Origin: Macrosoma leucophasiata
Lineage: Eukaryota; Arthropoda; Insecta; Lepidoptera; Hedylidae
NCBI GenBank assembly: GCA_036365455.1
Contig: JAWQUS010000004.1
Coordinates: forward strand, 9,183,501 to 9,247,500
Direction of reading: 5' to 3'
Length of the DNA: 64,000 nt
Position numbers and translations under genes: made by a program. Shown piece by piece: positions 33,365 through 45,364 of this stretch. Each line of letters opens with the position of its first letter. Position 1 is the first letter of the stretch. The notes under the pieces are model-generated. The model saw nothing but the letters and a program-made list of their open reading frames with translations, ran no database searches and was not told the origin of the DNA.

Positions 33365-34561
33365 GTACATTGCATTATTATTGTGCTCAAATTTGCACCA
33401 CTGGGCAATCACTAGTCTTAAGAATTATGTGATATATTTTTGTCATATTTAAGCATTACTCTTTATGTTTTGTTTTAACTTTGGATGCCCTTTAGGATCT
33501 GACAGTTTTATGATCCAAGAGACCAATGAGATTTTATTAAGCTTAGAGGACTTTTAATTGATGACTACAAGTATTATGACTTACGAGGATTTTAATTGGT
33601 GGTTAAAATAACATGACATAAAATAAAGTTTCAGGTACCATTCATGCTATGTTAGCTACGTAACTAATTTTCACCATAAACACGTATAGCATAAAATTCA
33701 TAACCTCATAATTCATGTACATACTGCCTATAAACAAGTGTATTAGTAGCTAGGCGGGACGCAACACGTGGCAATTGGGATTTTGTACTTTGCATAAAGC
33801 TTTTACCATAGCTAGCTACCTCTGGAACAGACTTTCAACCCTGCGTAGGCCTAAGCAAAACTAGTATACCATACAATATTTCACATTGATATTGGATCAG
33901 AAAAGAAAATCATATCTATTTATCCACATAACGAGGAAAGTTTTTTTTTTTAAGTTATGTCGTTTTACTTTTATATACGCAATATAAAATAATAATATCG
34001 AATGAGCATGTTCATTATTATTGAAATAAAAATATTTGTACGGATTTATCACGTGCATTTACACTAAAATGTCTTTTTTGTGATTTTTTTATGCTGAAAG
34101 CAACTGCTTTTCAACTTCCATGACGCTTTAAGTAGCGTTCAGGATTATCAAAAAAGACAGATAGACTGCCAACGTTATTTAACCATTTTTTTCAACTCGA
34201 TATATTTTTTTGTGTGAAATAAGAAAACTATAATTACATTACTTTTAATTGTATTCTATTCAAATATATATATAATGACGAAACAAAATCTTTGACTAGT
34301 AGTTAATAATTCACTTAAATATATTTAAACTTCCATAGCATCTCACTACACTAACAATGTACAAATGTAATTTTTTAAACGCAATGAATATTGCATTCAT
34401 CAAAGCTCTTGAAGATCCAACAGGTAGATTTATTAAAGTTTTCAATTCCGCGGTGCAATTCAGCTAGGTTGTCTAGTTACTGCTCCGAGTATATTTATCT
34501 TAGCCCATTTATTTTAAGATGCTCTGATTTAGTGCCCAATGTTTGAATTTTATTACTTTTT
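33365..34561. other. AT-rich non-coding stretch
   Basis: Nothing recognised. Confidence 0.45.
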
Positions 34562-34803
34562 CTTGTAGTTTAGTGGTAGCTTGATCCCCGAGTCAGGGAC
34601 TACTAGTATAAGGATGTAGGTAATATCTTTAAGATCGGGTGTTATTGGGATTTTTTTTCGAGATTTCCCAGGACCACTCTCGGAGTTTCGTGACGGACCC
34701 AGAGATTCCAATACCTGTTGTAATATTATGGTCTAAAATAATCGGGGGCATTAGCATGTATGCTTAAATGCATGCATTTACCTCTGCCTACCCCTACGAA
34801 GAA
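34562..34803 (+). mobile_element. Diverged SINE S2
   Basis: 'gtttagtggtagcttgatcc' head and 'gcatgtatgcttaaatgcat', 'acctctgcctacccctacg' tail match the SINE at 58.9-60.1 kb at both ends, with a diverged middle. Confidence 0.55.
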
Positions 34804-35220
34804 TAAAGATGGAGAGTCATTTTTAAATGCACTATCATTAATTCACGTAGAGGTTCATCGCACGTCGTCTTCCGGTACACGAACACCACTCAAAAACCAT
34901 TTTGATCAAATGGCGGTCTTTCGAGCAAAGTGCCTTCTTACCCACTGCCATATTTTGAGTTTCGCTATTCACTGGACGTATGTCGGGTAATTTAGTTCTC
35001 AATACATATATCTAATTATATATTAGATAGATAGACATATATTTTCGTTCCTGATTCGATCTCGAGAGAACCAAACTACGTGAACAATGCTGTCTATTGC
35101 CCTCTTCGTAGCCTTGAATCTTCCTATGAGTTCCATACTGAACGTCCATGTTTCAATTCCGTATATCATCACCGGTAAGTACAGAAATATGAATAATTAT
35201 GTCTTATTATTAAGATTTAG

Positions 35221-35575
35221 AAGCGCGCATGGCCCCGCGGCTGGTGTAGACCATAAGCGATCTACTCGGTCAAGCTATACGGGCGCGGTGGGGTGTGTGT
35301 TGGATGACCGCCAGTGGCAAATTAAAATGCGCGTTTCCGTGCTTCGGAGGGCACGTTAAGCCATCGGTTCCGGTTGCTATCGATAGATGGCAGTCGTTAA
35401 ACCTTGTCGGAGGTCTTATGGGCGGTTTGAAAACATCTGACAGCGGGTTGGCCACTAACCCGTATCTTCACCAATCCGCATTGGAGCAGCGTGGTGGAAT
35501 AAGCTTCAGGCCTCCCCCCAAAAAGGGGAGCGACTCGTGCCCAGCAGTGGGACGTATAATGAGTTGCCATTATTG
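35221..35575 (+). mobile_element. 5S rRNA-derived SINE
   Basis: Head 'cgatctactcggtcaagc' then GGGCGCGG, a 10-11 nt gap and 'gatgaccgcc' follows the order and spacing of the insect 5S rRNA internal promoter (CGATC...TTAAGC...GGGCGCGGT, 10 nt, ATGGGGGACCGC). The body includes 'gtgcttcggagggcacgtta' and 'ccagcagtgggacgtataat'. Copies at 42105-42460 (-) and 58708-58871 (+). ORFs here are by-products. Confidence 0.7.
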
Positions 35576-37307
35576 TTATTTATTATTAAGATTTATGTGC
35601 TGGGGATATACCCTGTTTATTGTTAGATGTGTATTTAACTAAGCTTTGTATAATATCGCAATCCATTCTCAATACAGCTATAAGAAATATTTTACCCCAC
35701 ATCAAGTTAAGGAAGGCACGCACGGCCTAACACGGGGCACAATTTTCGCAATTTCTAGTACCAGCCCTATCAATCAGAGAGAGTCCCAGGTGATTAATTG
35801 TTGAGTCTCCGCTGGGATTGCCCGGGATCCGGACGGGACACCGATATCCCAGCCACAAAGTCCTTTGTAACGTAGCTTGGTTGGAACGCGCGTAATTAAT
35901 AAATGCCTACGTCTGCCCGCGAACACGTCGGCTTCTGTCGCACAAAAATAGTCGCGAGTCACGAATTTATGCGTGATTTTGTGTAACTTAATTATAACTC
36001 CGGGAATTTCGTCGCATCTGCCTTAATCATACGATTTTCGAGTTTGGATTTCAAGTTCGGAAACATTTTATCGCTTAAGATATACCTAACATTGTGCGAC
36101 TGAATCCTAAGGTTTTTGTAATAAATTCACTCTAAGGGACTACTTTTATCGTGACTTATTAGGACAATTTCTTTTACAGACTTTCAGCGTAATCTCGTCT
36201 TTTCATTTAGTACCGTTGACAGTGACGTATCTGTCAGTTTGGCATGGACCTGCCGGTGATTTATAGAATCAAGGGACAAATTTGAACTAGCCAGTAGATG
36301 ATAACGTGCAAACTTATCACTTATCTTCATATATTGGGACATGTTGCATGAATATTCAAACTTTATTGTTGAACATATTTTGAAAAGACTTTTTCTCAGT
36401 AATGTGGGCTTTGGAATGTCTCATATTTTTTTGTTTAGTCTTATCTTGCCGTTTGCAAAAGAGAGTATGGAACATTCTGTGGATACCTATTTTCATAATT
36501 ACGTATTTTTGGACCATTATTTTTTATTTTGTTTAGGTACTTCGACATATTAATCAACGTATCAGTTGTTATTCGCTTTAATTCTATATATGTGTTATTT
36601 GACCTATCACAAGCAAATTCTATTATTTCCAAGTGATTAAATGAATTTTTGAGTTTGAGTTTGAGTTGCGTTTTAAATTGAGTAAGTATTTATTAATTGC
36701 TCCTATGGTTGTTTTAAAAGGCATTGGTCTAACCGCCTTTGACTGTCAGGCATTCGTCATTTCATAAAAGCTGACAGTTCGCTAGCATATCTTCCAACAT
36801 AGGTAAAAACGATGGCTTGATATGAAGTTTCGAACACAAAAAAGAATTGATAAAAATGAAGCTGCTTCAAATAATTATCAGTAATCGAACTTCACTTTGC
36901 AGTTAAAGAGCAAAATAACATATCTTTTTGAGAGATATAAATTATTACTTCTGCGGTTCTTAACGTAAAAAAATAATTTATTAAATGAATGCAAGGCTTA
37001 TGGTAAATACGAATACCATGGCACCATAATATTTTACGGTTATCTTTTCATTACCATTGAATCTATTTTACATATAATTTCATTTAAATGAGTTAGAACA
37101 GGGTTGATTTCAAAATTCAAATTCAAATGACGTGAAGTTAAAAGATAACAAAACGCTCTGGCGTGGGCATACACCGTTAACTTTAACATGCAATGTATAA
37201 TAAAAATATAAAAATACTTTATGGTAAAATATACTTGGCTTAATTTTAACAAGAGTCGGTTAAATATAAGTCAGAACCCATACTTTTCCTAGACTCATAA
37301 GAGAGAT
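35576..37307. other. Non-coding stretch
   Basis: Mostly AT-rich. 35780-35960 is GC-richer and unique here but has no convincing ORF. 37117-37240 resembles 39983-40090 and, like it, lies beside a family X repeat. Confidence 0.4.
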
Positions 37308-37500
37308 ATGCCACGCTTGGCATGCGAATTGGCGATCGCAGTGGCGGTAGTCTTATCACAGGACGCTGCTGACCATCTTGCGTTATTGCACTTACTACCA
37401 CCCCATTCGAATGATTGGCCGCCATTGTTCGGTTGACTGACTGGGCTAGTGGAAGAATTCTCTTCCAGTAGAAAAAAAATCTTTCGCTTGTGGGCGGTGG
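37308..37500 (+). repeat. Family X repeat (copy 5)
   Basis: 'gccacgcttggcatgcgaat' to 'gaagaattctcttcc'; overlapping minus ORFs are by-products. Confidence 0.7.
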
Positions 37501-38165
37501 GGTCGTCACGTCCCAACGTCAGCAGATGCCTCCTTACACAAAAAAATATATAAGTATATTGCGAGTACCATTCTAATCAAAAAAAAATAGCCTCGCTGGA
37601 ATAAAAGTGAAAAGTTGTGTTCTTTTCTCGTATATACGCATACAGAGGAGTAAGTAACAGAGAAATAATTGCGTCCAAAGAACGTGTCTTTTTTTTCAAA
37701 CAAATCCTTTACAAGAGTACCTACTGATCTAAGCACTCGCTCAATAAACGCTATTACTGTCTCCGCTTGCAATGTACAGCATGTAATGCGTCCGCTACAC
37801 TTCGACTAGTTTATTGGTGAGTATATTGTTGTGTGCGTGCGAGTGGTTATTGCCTACGGGCGTTTCATCTTAGTATGCAAACTTACGCAAACGAATAGGT
37901 GCCTGAGGATTAATGTGTGGGTGATTTTCGAGATGGTGTTACATTTGTGTAAGAAATTGCATGGTGGGAGAAAAGCGGCGACACTGGTTCTAATACGAAA
38001 TTGAAGCAAAGGCCTTTCCATCCTTATATATCTATTCCGTGATGTTTATGGTGGTTTATTGGCGCATTGACTCAAAATGAGCCTTGGCCTCCGATACTAA
38101 AATACTCCATTTTTGTCGTCCATTGATGTACCTATCTATGTATATATGTACGCTGTAATAAATAT
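37501..38165. other. Non-coding stretch
   Basis: Nothing recognised. Confidence 0.45.
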
Positions 38166-38505
38166 CACAGAGTCAAAATCACTCAGGGGTGGCAACATAT
38201 GTGTATGTATTTTGACCTCTGATTTTCGCTTTGATGTCTACAAGCAAGTTGTCACTTGAAATAATAATGTTTGCGATCATTCTTGAATAAAGAATGAGAT
38301 ATATTCAAAACTTCTTCTTATAGAATTATAACCATCAAAGAGACAAAAGACCTAAGGTGTCAGGGGTGGCAACGCATCTGCATTTTGATTTGACCTCTGG
38401 ATTTTGTGTAGATATGTATAGGCTGTATTCATCACTTACTACACTACTTAACTAGATGGGAATTGCGTGCTTGTTTGCCTCCTTTGTTACATTTAAAAAA
38501 ACTCC
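38166..38505 (+). mobile_element. Two CR1/Zenon-like 3' fragments (copy h)
   Basis: 38166-38260 ('aggggtggcaacatatgtg') and 38347-38505 ('gtcaggggtggcaacgcatc' to 'gcgtgcttgtttgcctcc') are diverged 3' parts in the same orientation. Confidence 0.55.
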
Positions 38506-39669
38506 AATTTTATACAATTAACATCAATATGTGAGAATACGATTTATACGCTACATCGTAGGAATGTAAAAATTGGATTTACTTTAACGAGGGCGATGTT
38601 AAACAAAACTCGATTTAGGTATGCTGGCACCGTAACTTTTAAATACACTTTACATGTAACAAAAGGTCAAACTTTTGTCTTTCAATAGTTCTCACCTCGT
38701 TCAAACTTCTCGACGTTAATTTCATTATACTGAGTTTCTAAAGACTAGAAACGGATCTAAGGCTTAAATTTAACACACATTTGGCATTTAACACCGGTTG
38801 GTATCAGTATCGTTACTTCGATAGAAGGATCGCGGGAAAGTACTTATTGGGCGACCCAAAATGAACGCCAGATTTGAATTTCATTATATTATGTGCAATA
38901 GGCAACTTTTAAAAAAAAATGTTCTGCAAAGAGTTTAGGGTTGATAAAACTGAAACATTATACCGTTAAAAAAGAGGTTATAAGTTTGAACAGCATGCTT
39001 TAATTGTGCAACAATACTTCAATTAAAAAAAAAATAAGGTCAAAGGAGGAAAGTCAATGCTGTATCAATGAAATTCAACCATATTTATGCAAGATGATTA
39101 TGAACATTTTAACAAAATAGCGCGTTTCTGCCACCAAAACTTTAGAGATCGTTAACCAAACCACGTGTGCTGTTCCACACATAACCCTACCTAATTTGTT
39201 GTTCCATTTTTGTTTTACTAAAACGTACCTTGTATAATTTAATTTAACTCAATCTTGAGTAACGAAGGTAGAATTCGAGAAAAATATTTACCTTTAAATT
39301 TTTTCTCGTTTATTTTTATTGTATAACCAATTTAGAGGGGGAGGGGGGCAAATAAATTCGGACGACTAAAAAGTAGACGACATCAAGAAAGTTTGACTTG
39401 TTTAATGTAAATTAGTTACAGAACATGTTGCGACAGTATTTCCATAAAATTGATTAATGATGTCCCTTTATCAATTATTCATTCTGTGAGTGTGTTAAAC
39501 TGATTGCTTCCTCCTCAGCTCTCTAACAATGTAAATTAATATTTTGGTAAATATATTGCTATTGTTTAACACCCTTTTCGCTTGTCCATTGTTCGGTGTC
39601 GAGGCGAACCACCTTCATGCGTCTTATAAAAAAGTAGCTTAACATACATCACAAGATCACCACTTGAGA
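38506..39669. other. AT-rich non-coding stretch
   Basis: Nothing recognised. Confidence 0.45.
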
Positions 39670-39814
39670 TTAAGGGCGAGATTCACAGACCGCACTACGA
39701 CTTTACTTTCGAACAATATACGCTTCGAACTGTCAAATCCCATACATTTCTGACAGTTCTAAGCATACTTTGCTCAAAGTAAAGTCGTAGTGCGGTCTGT
39801 GAATCTCACCATAA
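39670..39814. mobile_element. TTAA-type MITE with ~35 bp TIRs
   Basis: Arms 'gagattcacagaccgcacta' continuing 'cgactttacttt' are perfect inverted repeats; the left end has TTAAGGGC and the right end GGTxxTTA in reverse. TTAA ends suggest a piggyBac-mobilised MITE. Confidence 0.8.
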
Positions 39815-39867
39815 GTGATATTTCACGATTCGGTACCGTAATTTTTGTTGCTTTAATTGTCTTAAGC

Positions 39868-39960
39868 CATAATCGCCACGCTTGGCATGCGGATTGGCTA
39901 TTGCAGTGGCGACAGTTCTTCTCCACTAAAGGGCGAAAGAGTCGTCATATCCCGACACCT
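39868..39960 (+). repeat. Family X repeat (copy 6, partial)
   Basis: 'ccataatcgccacgcttggc' and 'tgcagtggcgacag'. Followed at 39983-40090 by a segment also found beside copy 5. Confidence 0.6.
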
Positions 39961-40399
39961 ACAAAGGTTGAATCTCCTTAATTTAAATTCTAGCAACGTA
40001 AAGTTAAAAGATAGCAAAATACCCTGACAAACACCATTAATATGCATCGTAAGTAAATCATAAAAATATTTCGTGGTAAAATATACCCCACGTGACGTAC
40101 AATTGTAAATCAAAACGATTCAATCTCTAATTAAAATAAGTTGAAACTCACAAGGCACGAATCTTCACGAAGAGAATTAAAAAAGAAAAAGTTTCAAGAT
40201 CCGATATTTGGATTCGAACTTAATAAACTCAGTAGACCTCAGGATTTTGTCAATTAGGTACAAGTTCACACAGCATTTTCGTGATTTTTTCTCGAATTCT
40301 CGTGCGTAAAAGCTTGCGAAGAGGCACTTATTCAAGTTTGTATGAACAGATTTGGGTAAAAATATGAGGATTGCGATGTAGGTATTTTTTTATTTACTA

Positions 40400-40584
40400 C
40401 TAGCGGCCCGCCCCGGCTTCGCCCGCGCTGCTCTGCTCCTATTAGTCATAGCGTAATGTAAGCTATCCTATCTCTCAAGTTGGATCGAACTGCACATGGT
40501 GTGCGAATTTTACTATAAACGGTTTAGTGGTTTAGGAGTCCATTGAGGACAAACATTGTGACACGAGATTTATATATATTAAGA
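40400..40584 (-). mobile_element. Small Helitron-like element (9.3 kb family)
   Basis: Reverse copy: CTAG at 40400-40403 next to A, 'cggcccgccccggcttcgcc', and 5' end TCTTAATATATATAAATC at the right followed by T (A on the minus strand). Confidence 0.8.
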
Positions 40585-40799
40585 TTAATAAGGTGTTTTT
40601 TTAATATAAGAGTATTTTCTTTTTTTTTGTCAACCCTTTTTTAAATTTTGTTTTGTTTATTACGTATTTATATTTATAGTATTTATTTTTTATATTGTTT
40701 TTTTTCAATGGAGTACCTTACGTCGGCTGCACCAATAAATGTTTTTTTGTTTCTTTTCTTTCTTATTTTCATTATAGCGAGTTTTTTTTTGAAATAAAA

Positions 40800-40965
40800 G
40801 TTACAAATAAGTGTGCAGTTCACATTCATGGTACCTTAATCACGTTAGTGAATATTGTAGCCTAAACGTCTACATAAAACCAAAAAAAAAACAATGTAGA
40901 CGTGTTGGCACTCCTAATGTCTCTATGTTGTTTTGTGTCCCTGTGCCGGATATCAGAGGGCCGTT
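40800..40965 (-). mobile_element. CR1/Zenon-like fragment (copy i)
   Basis: Reverse copy, 'gtgtgcagttcacattcatg' to 'ctgtgccggatatc', diverged. Confidence 0.55.
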
Positions 40966-42104
40966 CATTTTTTTAAAGTAAAAACTTCTCCTTTAGCAGC
41001 GTTTTGCAAACTCGTGTCAGGGCACGTGACTTGATCGGAAATTCGTAGGGAGAGTAGTCGACCGCGCCGGTGCGATTCAGGAAAGGTAGCAGGGTGTATA
41101 ATCTTAGTACTAATGCGATGGCAATCATATCAATATAAGGGCAAGTGAACGTTGCTAAAACGTAACAACAGATGGCGCGCATATTTGTTGCAATAATGTT
41201 CAGAGTTCATTCATAATGTTGTTAGTCGTGGTATATACATGTCATGCTGCAACTGCGTCGTATGCAATATTGCTTAAAAAGAGTGTTTGTTAAGCGTTTT
41301 CCGTGATTTTTCCATCGCGTTGAGATGTATGGAATGCACGTCACAGATAGATATAAAGAAAGCGGCTCAAAATACTGTTTTTATAATGGAATAGTAGTGA
41401 ATAGCTACGCACGGGCTATTGACCTTAGGTTGTAGTTCCAAAACGCATCGCTGACTCGCCAGACGGCGTAAGTGAGCTGTTGCCTTCTTTGATATCGAAA
41501 ATTGGTCTCTATTTCAGTATGTATTATAGTACTCTGTGACAGAGTACTATAATACATAAAAAAGGTAGTATCCCCCTCTCTTTCTACCGCGCGGTGAAAA
41601 TGTATGAGGACTGCGCCTGCTATTTTGTACAGGTGGCGCGGGCGCTTGTACAAATATGCGTGTGTGTTTGTGTTACAGGACAGCGTGCTGCTGCATTGAA
41701 ACTAACTTGGCATCGGTCTATTATTTAAACAGATAAAGCAATTCGTGCAAAATTATTCCCTTACCCTTCCAAAATACCAAAAATGCACAAGGTTAGGTTA
41801 ATATAATATTCAGTTTTCACTTCTACCGGTACTACCTGAGTGCAACCCGTTATTTTACACTTCTGTATAAATATCCCTGTGCGTATTTACATAACAATAC
41901 AATCAAGCAATCTATTATTATCCATCACATTCATATTACCATATCCAATTAAATCAACTAGCGTTACAACCTATTTCTATTGTCAATACAATTCAATCAA
42001 AACACAGATCCTCAATCCGTGCCATTTGTAGTGGATCTAATACAATCGTATCTACCATTTACATATACAGCCTTATAAGACTGACAAAGTATAATACTAA
42101 AAAT
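40966..42104. other. Non-coding stretch with one hairpin
   Basis: No gene recognised; 41560-41660 is GC-richer. ORFs at 40973, 41405 and 41840 show no domain. Confidence 0.4.
41518..41558. repeat. Perfect 19 bp hairpin
   Basis: tatgtattatagtactctg, loop tga, then the exact reverse complement. Likely the heart of a small MITE. Confidence 0.85.
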
Positions 42105-42460
42105 AATGGCAACCCTTGATACGTCCCACTTCTGGGCATGAGTCTTTCCCTTCTTGGAAGGAAGCCTGGTGCTTACTCCATTACTCTGCTCCAATGCGGG
42201 TTGGTGGAGATAAGGGTTAGTGGCCAACCCGCTGTCGGATGCTTTCAAACCGCCCATAAAGCCTCTGGTGAGGTTTAACTATTGTTATCTATCGATAGCA
42301 ACCGGGACCGACGACTTAACGTGCCCTCCGAAGCGCGGAAACGCGCACTTTATTTTGCCACTATCGGTCACCCATCACATACCCGAGCGCGCCCATTTTG
42401 CTTAATCGAGTAGATCGCTTGCAATTTACACCAGCCATAGGCCCATGCGCGCTTTTTTAT
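42105..42460 (-). mobile_element. 5S rRNA-derived SINE (reverse copy)
   Basis: Reverse of the 35.2 kb element: 'cgtgccctccgaagcgcgg', 'gcccattttgcttaatcgag', 'ctgctccaatgcgggttggt'. Confidence 0.7.
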
Positions 42461-42589
42461 ACATATGACAAAGTAAATAAAATATATGACACGCAAAGCG
42501 TACCTAAAATAATTACTGACAACCTATGTGGGTTACACATCGTTTGGGAAGGTACATCTTCTCTTCCAAATTACTGTAGTGTCTCAAGA

Positions 42590-42775
42590 CTAGGGTCTTT
42601 GACTAGTGTGCGTGTTGCTAGTGATGACTATGGAACTGGGACGTGGTTGCTCACAATGGGCCTCATAAGAAGGCTCAAGGTCACGCGAGAGCAATGGAGA
42701 GAGCTATGCTCAGTTTATCCCTGAGAGATTGGATTAGAAATGAGGAGATCCGCATGAGAACCAAACTTACATAGC
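42590..42775 (+). pseudogene. RTE-like LINE reverse transcriptase fragment
   Basis: Translated pieces in different frames read ...YGTGTWLLTMGLIRRLKVT... then ...AMERAMLSLSLRDWIRNEEIRMRT, the thumb-region motifs of RTE-type LINEs. A frameshift separates the two parts. It ends abruptly at 'gagaaccaaac', the same point as the piece at 28256. Confidence 0.75.
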
Positions 42776-42832
42776 TACTGTAGGTAGCACAGTTTTAAAT
42801 TACTGTTTTATTATTAAAATGTATGTGTTTGT

Positions 42833-42900
42833 AGGTTATAGACATCTACACAAAAATTAGACGTGAAATCGCAGATGCGTTGCAATCCCTGAAGATTTTG
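42833..42900 (-). mobile_element. CR1/Zenon-like fragment (copy j)
   Basis: 'tatagacatctacacaaa' and 'gcagatgcgttgcaatccct' match the reverse of the 3' half. Confidence 0.45.
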
Positions 42901-43030
42901 TTGATTTTACCTCTGTTCTAGAAATACAACAACAGGGCCATTCAAAAACTGGTATGGTTATTGTGTTTACTCATTAATTACTAAATTACTACACTTATAA
43001 AAATTAAGAGTATTATTAATAGAAATTAAA

Positions 43031-43085
43031 GAAAAAATGGAGAGAAAAATTGACTTCAGGCAGGAATCAAACCTGCGACCTCAGG
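43031..43085 (-). ncRNA. Half of a diverged tRNA-like module
   Basis: 'gagagaaaaattgacttcag' and then 'gcaggaatcaaacctgcgac' parallel the array flank 'gaaagaaaaatttgacttcag' and T arm. The T stem is GCAGG/CCTGC instead of GCGAG/CTCGC. The 5' half of the module is not conserved. Confidence 0.55.
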
Positions 43086-43117
43086 ATAACCTATCACAGA
43101 GACCCCTGAGACCTTAC

Positions 43118-43258
43118 ATAACACCTAAGGTCTCAGGAGTAGCGATGCATCAGCATTTGGACCTTTGGTTTTTTGTAGATGTTTATAGGCTGCAGTCACT
43201 ACTTAACATCCATGTGAACTGCATGCTTGTTTGTCGCCTTTTTAACATAAAAAGTAGA
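43118..43258 (+). mobile_element. CR1/Zenon-like 3' fragment (copy k)
   Basis: 'aacacctaaggtctcaggag' to 'gaactgcatgcttgtttgtc'; directly after the tRNA-like half. Confidence 0.65.
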
Positions 43259-43498
43259 TGTGGTTAGTAACGATAGACGATAGTTTCTACTTTTTGTACT
43301 GTAGTGGGCGTCGACAACTTGTTTCACAAACTACCTTCAAAATCCCTTTTTTGCGAATCCGAAACTGAATTGCTATTGCTTTATCTCGTTTGTACGGTCT
43401 CTCATCTACACATACCTAAATACCTAAGTGATGCAAAAACTTTGTACCTTTTAACCTTTTGACGAAAATAGCGCGAAAAATCGACATTGGGTGTGGAA

Positions 43499-43762
43499 CT
43501 TTTGTAGCTTAGTGGTAGAGTGACTGGGATAGTAGGGCCATAGGTCGCGGGTTCAAATCGAGTCCAGAGACAAATATTCTTTAAAAATTATGGCCCCGTA
43601 ATAACTAGCACAGAAACAAACTAATTAAGGTTTCAGGGTTGGCAAAGCATCAACATTTTGACCTTTGGTCTTTGTGTAAGTGCCATTGGATGCAATCACC
43701 AATTAATTTAATATTAACGTAAATCGCATGATTCTTTGTCACCTTCATTACATAAAAAGATT
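43499..43762 (+). mobile_element. SINE: tRNA-like head plus CR1-like tail
   Basis: Head 'tgtagcttagtggtagagtg' (A box) and 'aggtcgcgggttcaaatcg' (B box), followed from about 43590 by the CR1-like 3' region ('ggttggcaaagcatcaac', 'cttcattacataaaaag'). This suggests the CR1 tail has been taken up by a SINE. Confidence 0.6.
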
Positions 43763-43879
43763 ATTTAAATAGAAACAGCAAAATTGTTCATTTATAACAA
43801 AGAACAAAAACATGTATTAAACCAGAACTTGTAAGACTTATGTTCGAAGTGAGACTCAAAAGCTACGAGTTAACATAAA

Positions 43880-44150
43880 TTTTGATCCAGAGAGGCGGGC
43901 TGGGTGGGGTGAGCGGGTCTGTTGAAGCGCCCTCATGTGGACGGGCTGATCACGGCCCATAGAACACAATTCGTTTGATCTCGCCGCTTGCTCACTAAGC
44001 ACTATTTATGTCCCGCGCGACCCGAGGACACCCGATGACGTATATAGACGTGGCGTAAGACAGGTGGCAATGACGTACCGATGTGTTTCGACGAACACGC
44101 AATCGTTTTGGAATCAGAGCGGTTACGTTGTGCGTGTGTGACCATACCTT
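43880..44150 (+). promoter_or_regulatory. Candidate promoter region upstream of the receptor exon
   Basis: GC-rich island in AT-rich DNA about 2.7 kb before the coding exon: 'aggcgggctgggtggggtga', two TGACGTA (CRE-like) sites (at about 44036 and 44071), and a TATATAGA box near 44041. Could be a promoter or non-coding first exon of the dopamine receptor gene; composition and motifs only. Confidence 0.25.
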
Positions 44151-44382
44151 TATTTTACATACAATACCGTTTGGATACTAAAATTAAATTGTGGAAGTTA
44201 TTGAAACTGTTCAGTCTTTATGTTTTAATTCTTCTCTAATGTACTTAAAAAAATATATCCACATTGATTTTTCTTTTTTCTTTTAGTTTCATTTTACCTA
44301 CTTGGCCATAACAAGGGATCTAAATGAAGGTTTTTGACTAGTGTTCTTCAGAGTAGGAATAATATTGTATTCGAAAAATTCA

Positions 44383-44472
44383 GCCAAGTGAGATTCTCTA
44401 AAGGTTTGGTAGGAATTATTGCTACCACGGGACCCTTCAGGGTGGGTCCGATTCGCACTGGGCCGCTTTTTT
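44383..44472 (-). repeat. Dispersed repeat Z
   Basis: 'ggacccttcagggtgggtcc' and 'gattcgcactgggccgc'; the left part 'agccaagtgagattctc' matches 2037-2085. Possibly a transposon end. Confidence 0.45.
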
Positions 44473-44554
44473 CCTTTCCACTACTCTTCTACACCTCCGT
44501 ATCCTAACAATATAAATACATTCAATATTTTGTGTTTACCACTCACACGTTATG

Positions 44555-44775
44555 AACGCCAAAAAATACCAATGACACGTATTTGTTACACCAAGACACA
44601 TGCTAAAATGAACACTCTTTGATTACATCACATCGTGTAAAACGCTTTTATATGGAGCAAGTAGGTGAAGCGTGATAAGAAGCGAGTTGCTCTCTCGAAA
44701 TATATCAAAAGATAGGGTAAATTCCTGCCTGAATACTATGCAACCTGCACAGTATGGACAAGAGCTTATCTGCGT
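44555..44775. repeat. Duplicated upstream segment, copy 1
   Basis: Direct match to 45803-46010: 'aaaacgcttttatatggagc', 'gcgagttgctctctcga', 'caacctgcacagtat'. 2.1 kb before the receptor exon. No transposon ends seen. Confidence 0.7.
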
Positions 44776-44811
44776 AATTTGTTATTGTAATTTTTTGTTT
44801 AATTTAACTTT

Positions 44812-45094
44812 TTTTTATGTAATGGATGTGGCAAACAAGCATGCAGTTCACGTTGATGTTAAGTGATGACTGCAACCTATAAACACCCACACAAAGACCA
44901 AGGTCGAAGTGCAGATACGTTACCACTCCTGAGGCATAAGGTGTTATGTCTCTGTGCCGGAAATTACAAGGCCGTACATTACCACCAGACCGGAACACGA
45001 TAGTGCTGAACACTACCATTTAGCGGCAAGTATATTAGGTAATGCGGTTGTGCCTATGCCCGCGAGTTGCGTCACTGGAGCTCTACCACCAGTA
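44812..45094 (-). mobile_element. CR1/Zenon-like LINE 3' end (copy m)
   Basis: Near full-length reverse copy, from 'ggcaaacaagcatgcagttc' to 'ggagctctaccaccag'. The ORF at 44804-45019 lies in it. Confidence 0.8.
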
Positions 45095-45364
45095 AAATAA
45101 CTAGTAACTGCCACAGTTGTCTTTTAGTAATAGGCCACTTCTGCTTCACTGAGGCTCTGAACTCAATCGCCAAGTCGAGGGACAAGTTCTCTCTATATCT
45201 TATTAGATTATTTTTTTAAGCCGGTTGTTTTGGAGTGTTTGGTAGTGTGCCATAAAATGTCTATAATACTTATATCGCTACCTATTAAAGAAGACAAAAC
45301 GTAACTGGCAAAAGTGGGTTTGCGTGTACGCTTGAATGCATACATTAACCTTATTAAATTTTCA

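Noticed and set aside
42398..42724. 108-codon plus-strand ORF as a gene
   Set aside because: It begins in a 5S-derived SINE and ends in a frameshifted RTE-like fragment.
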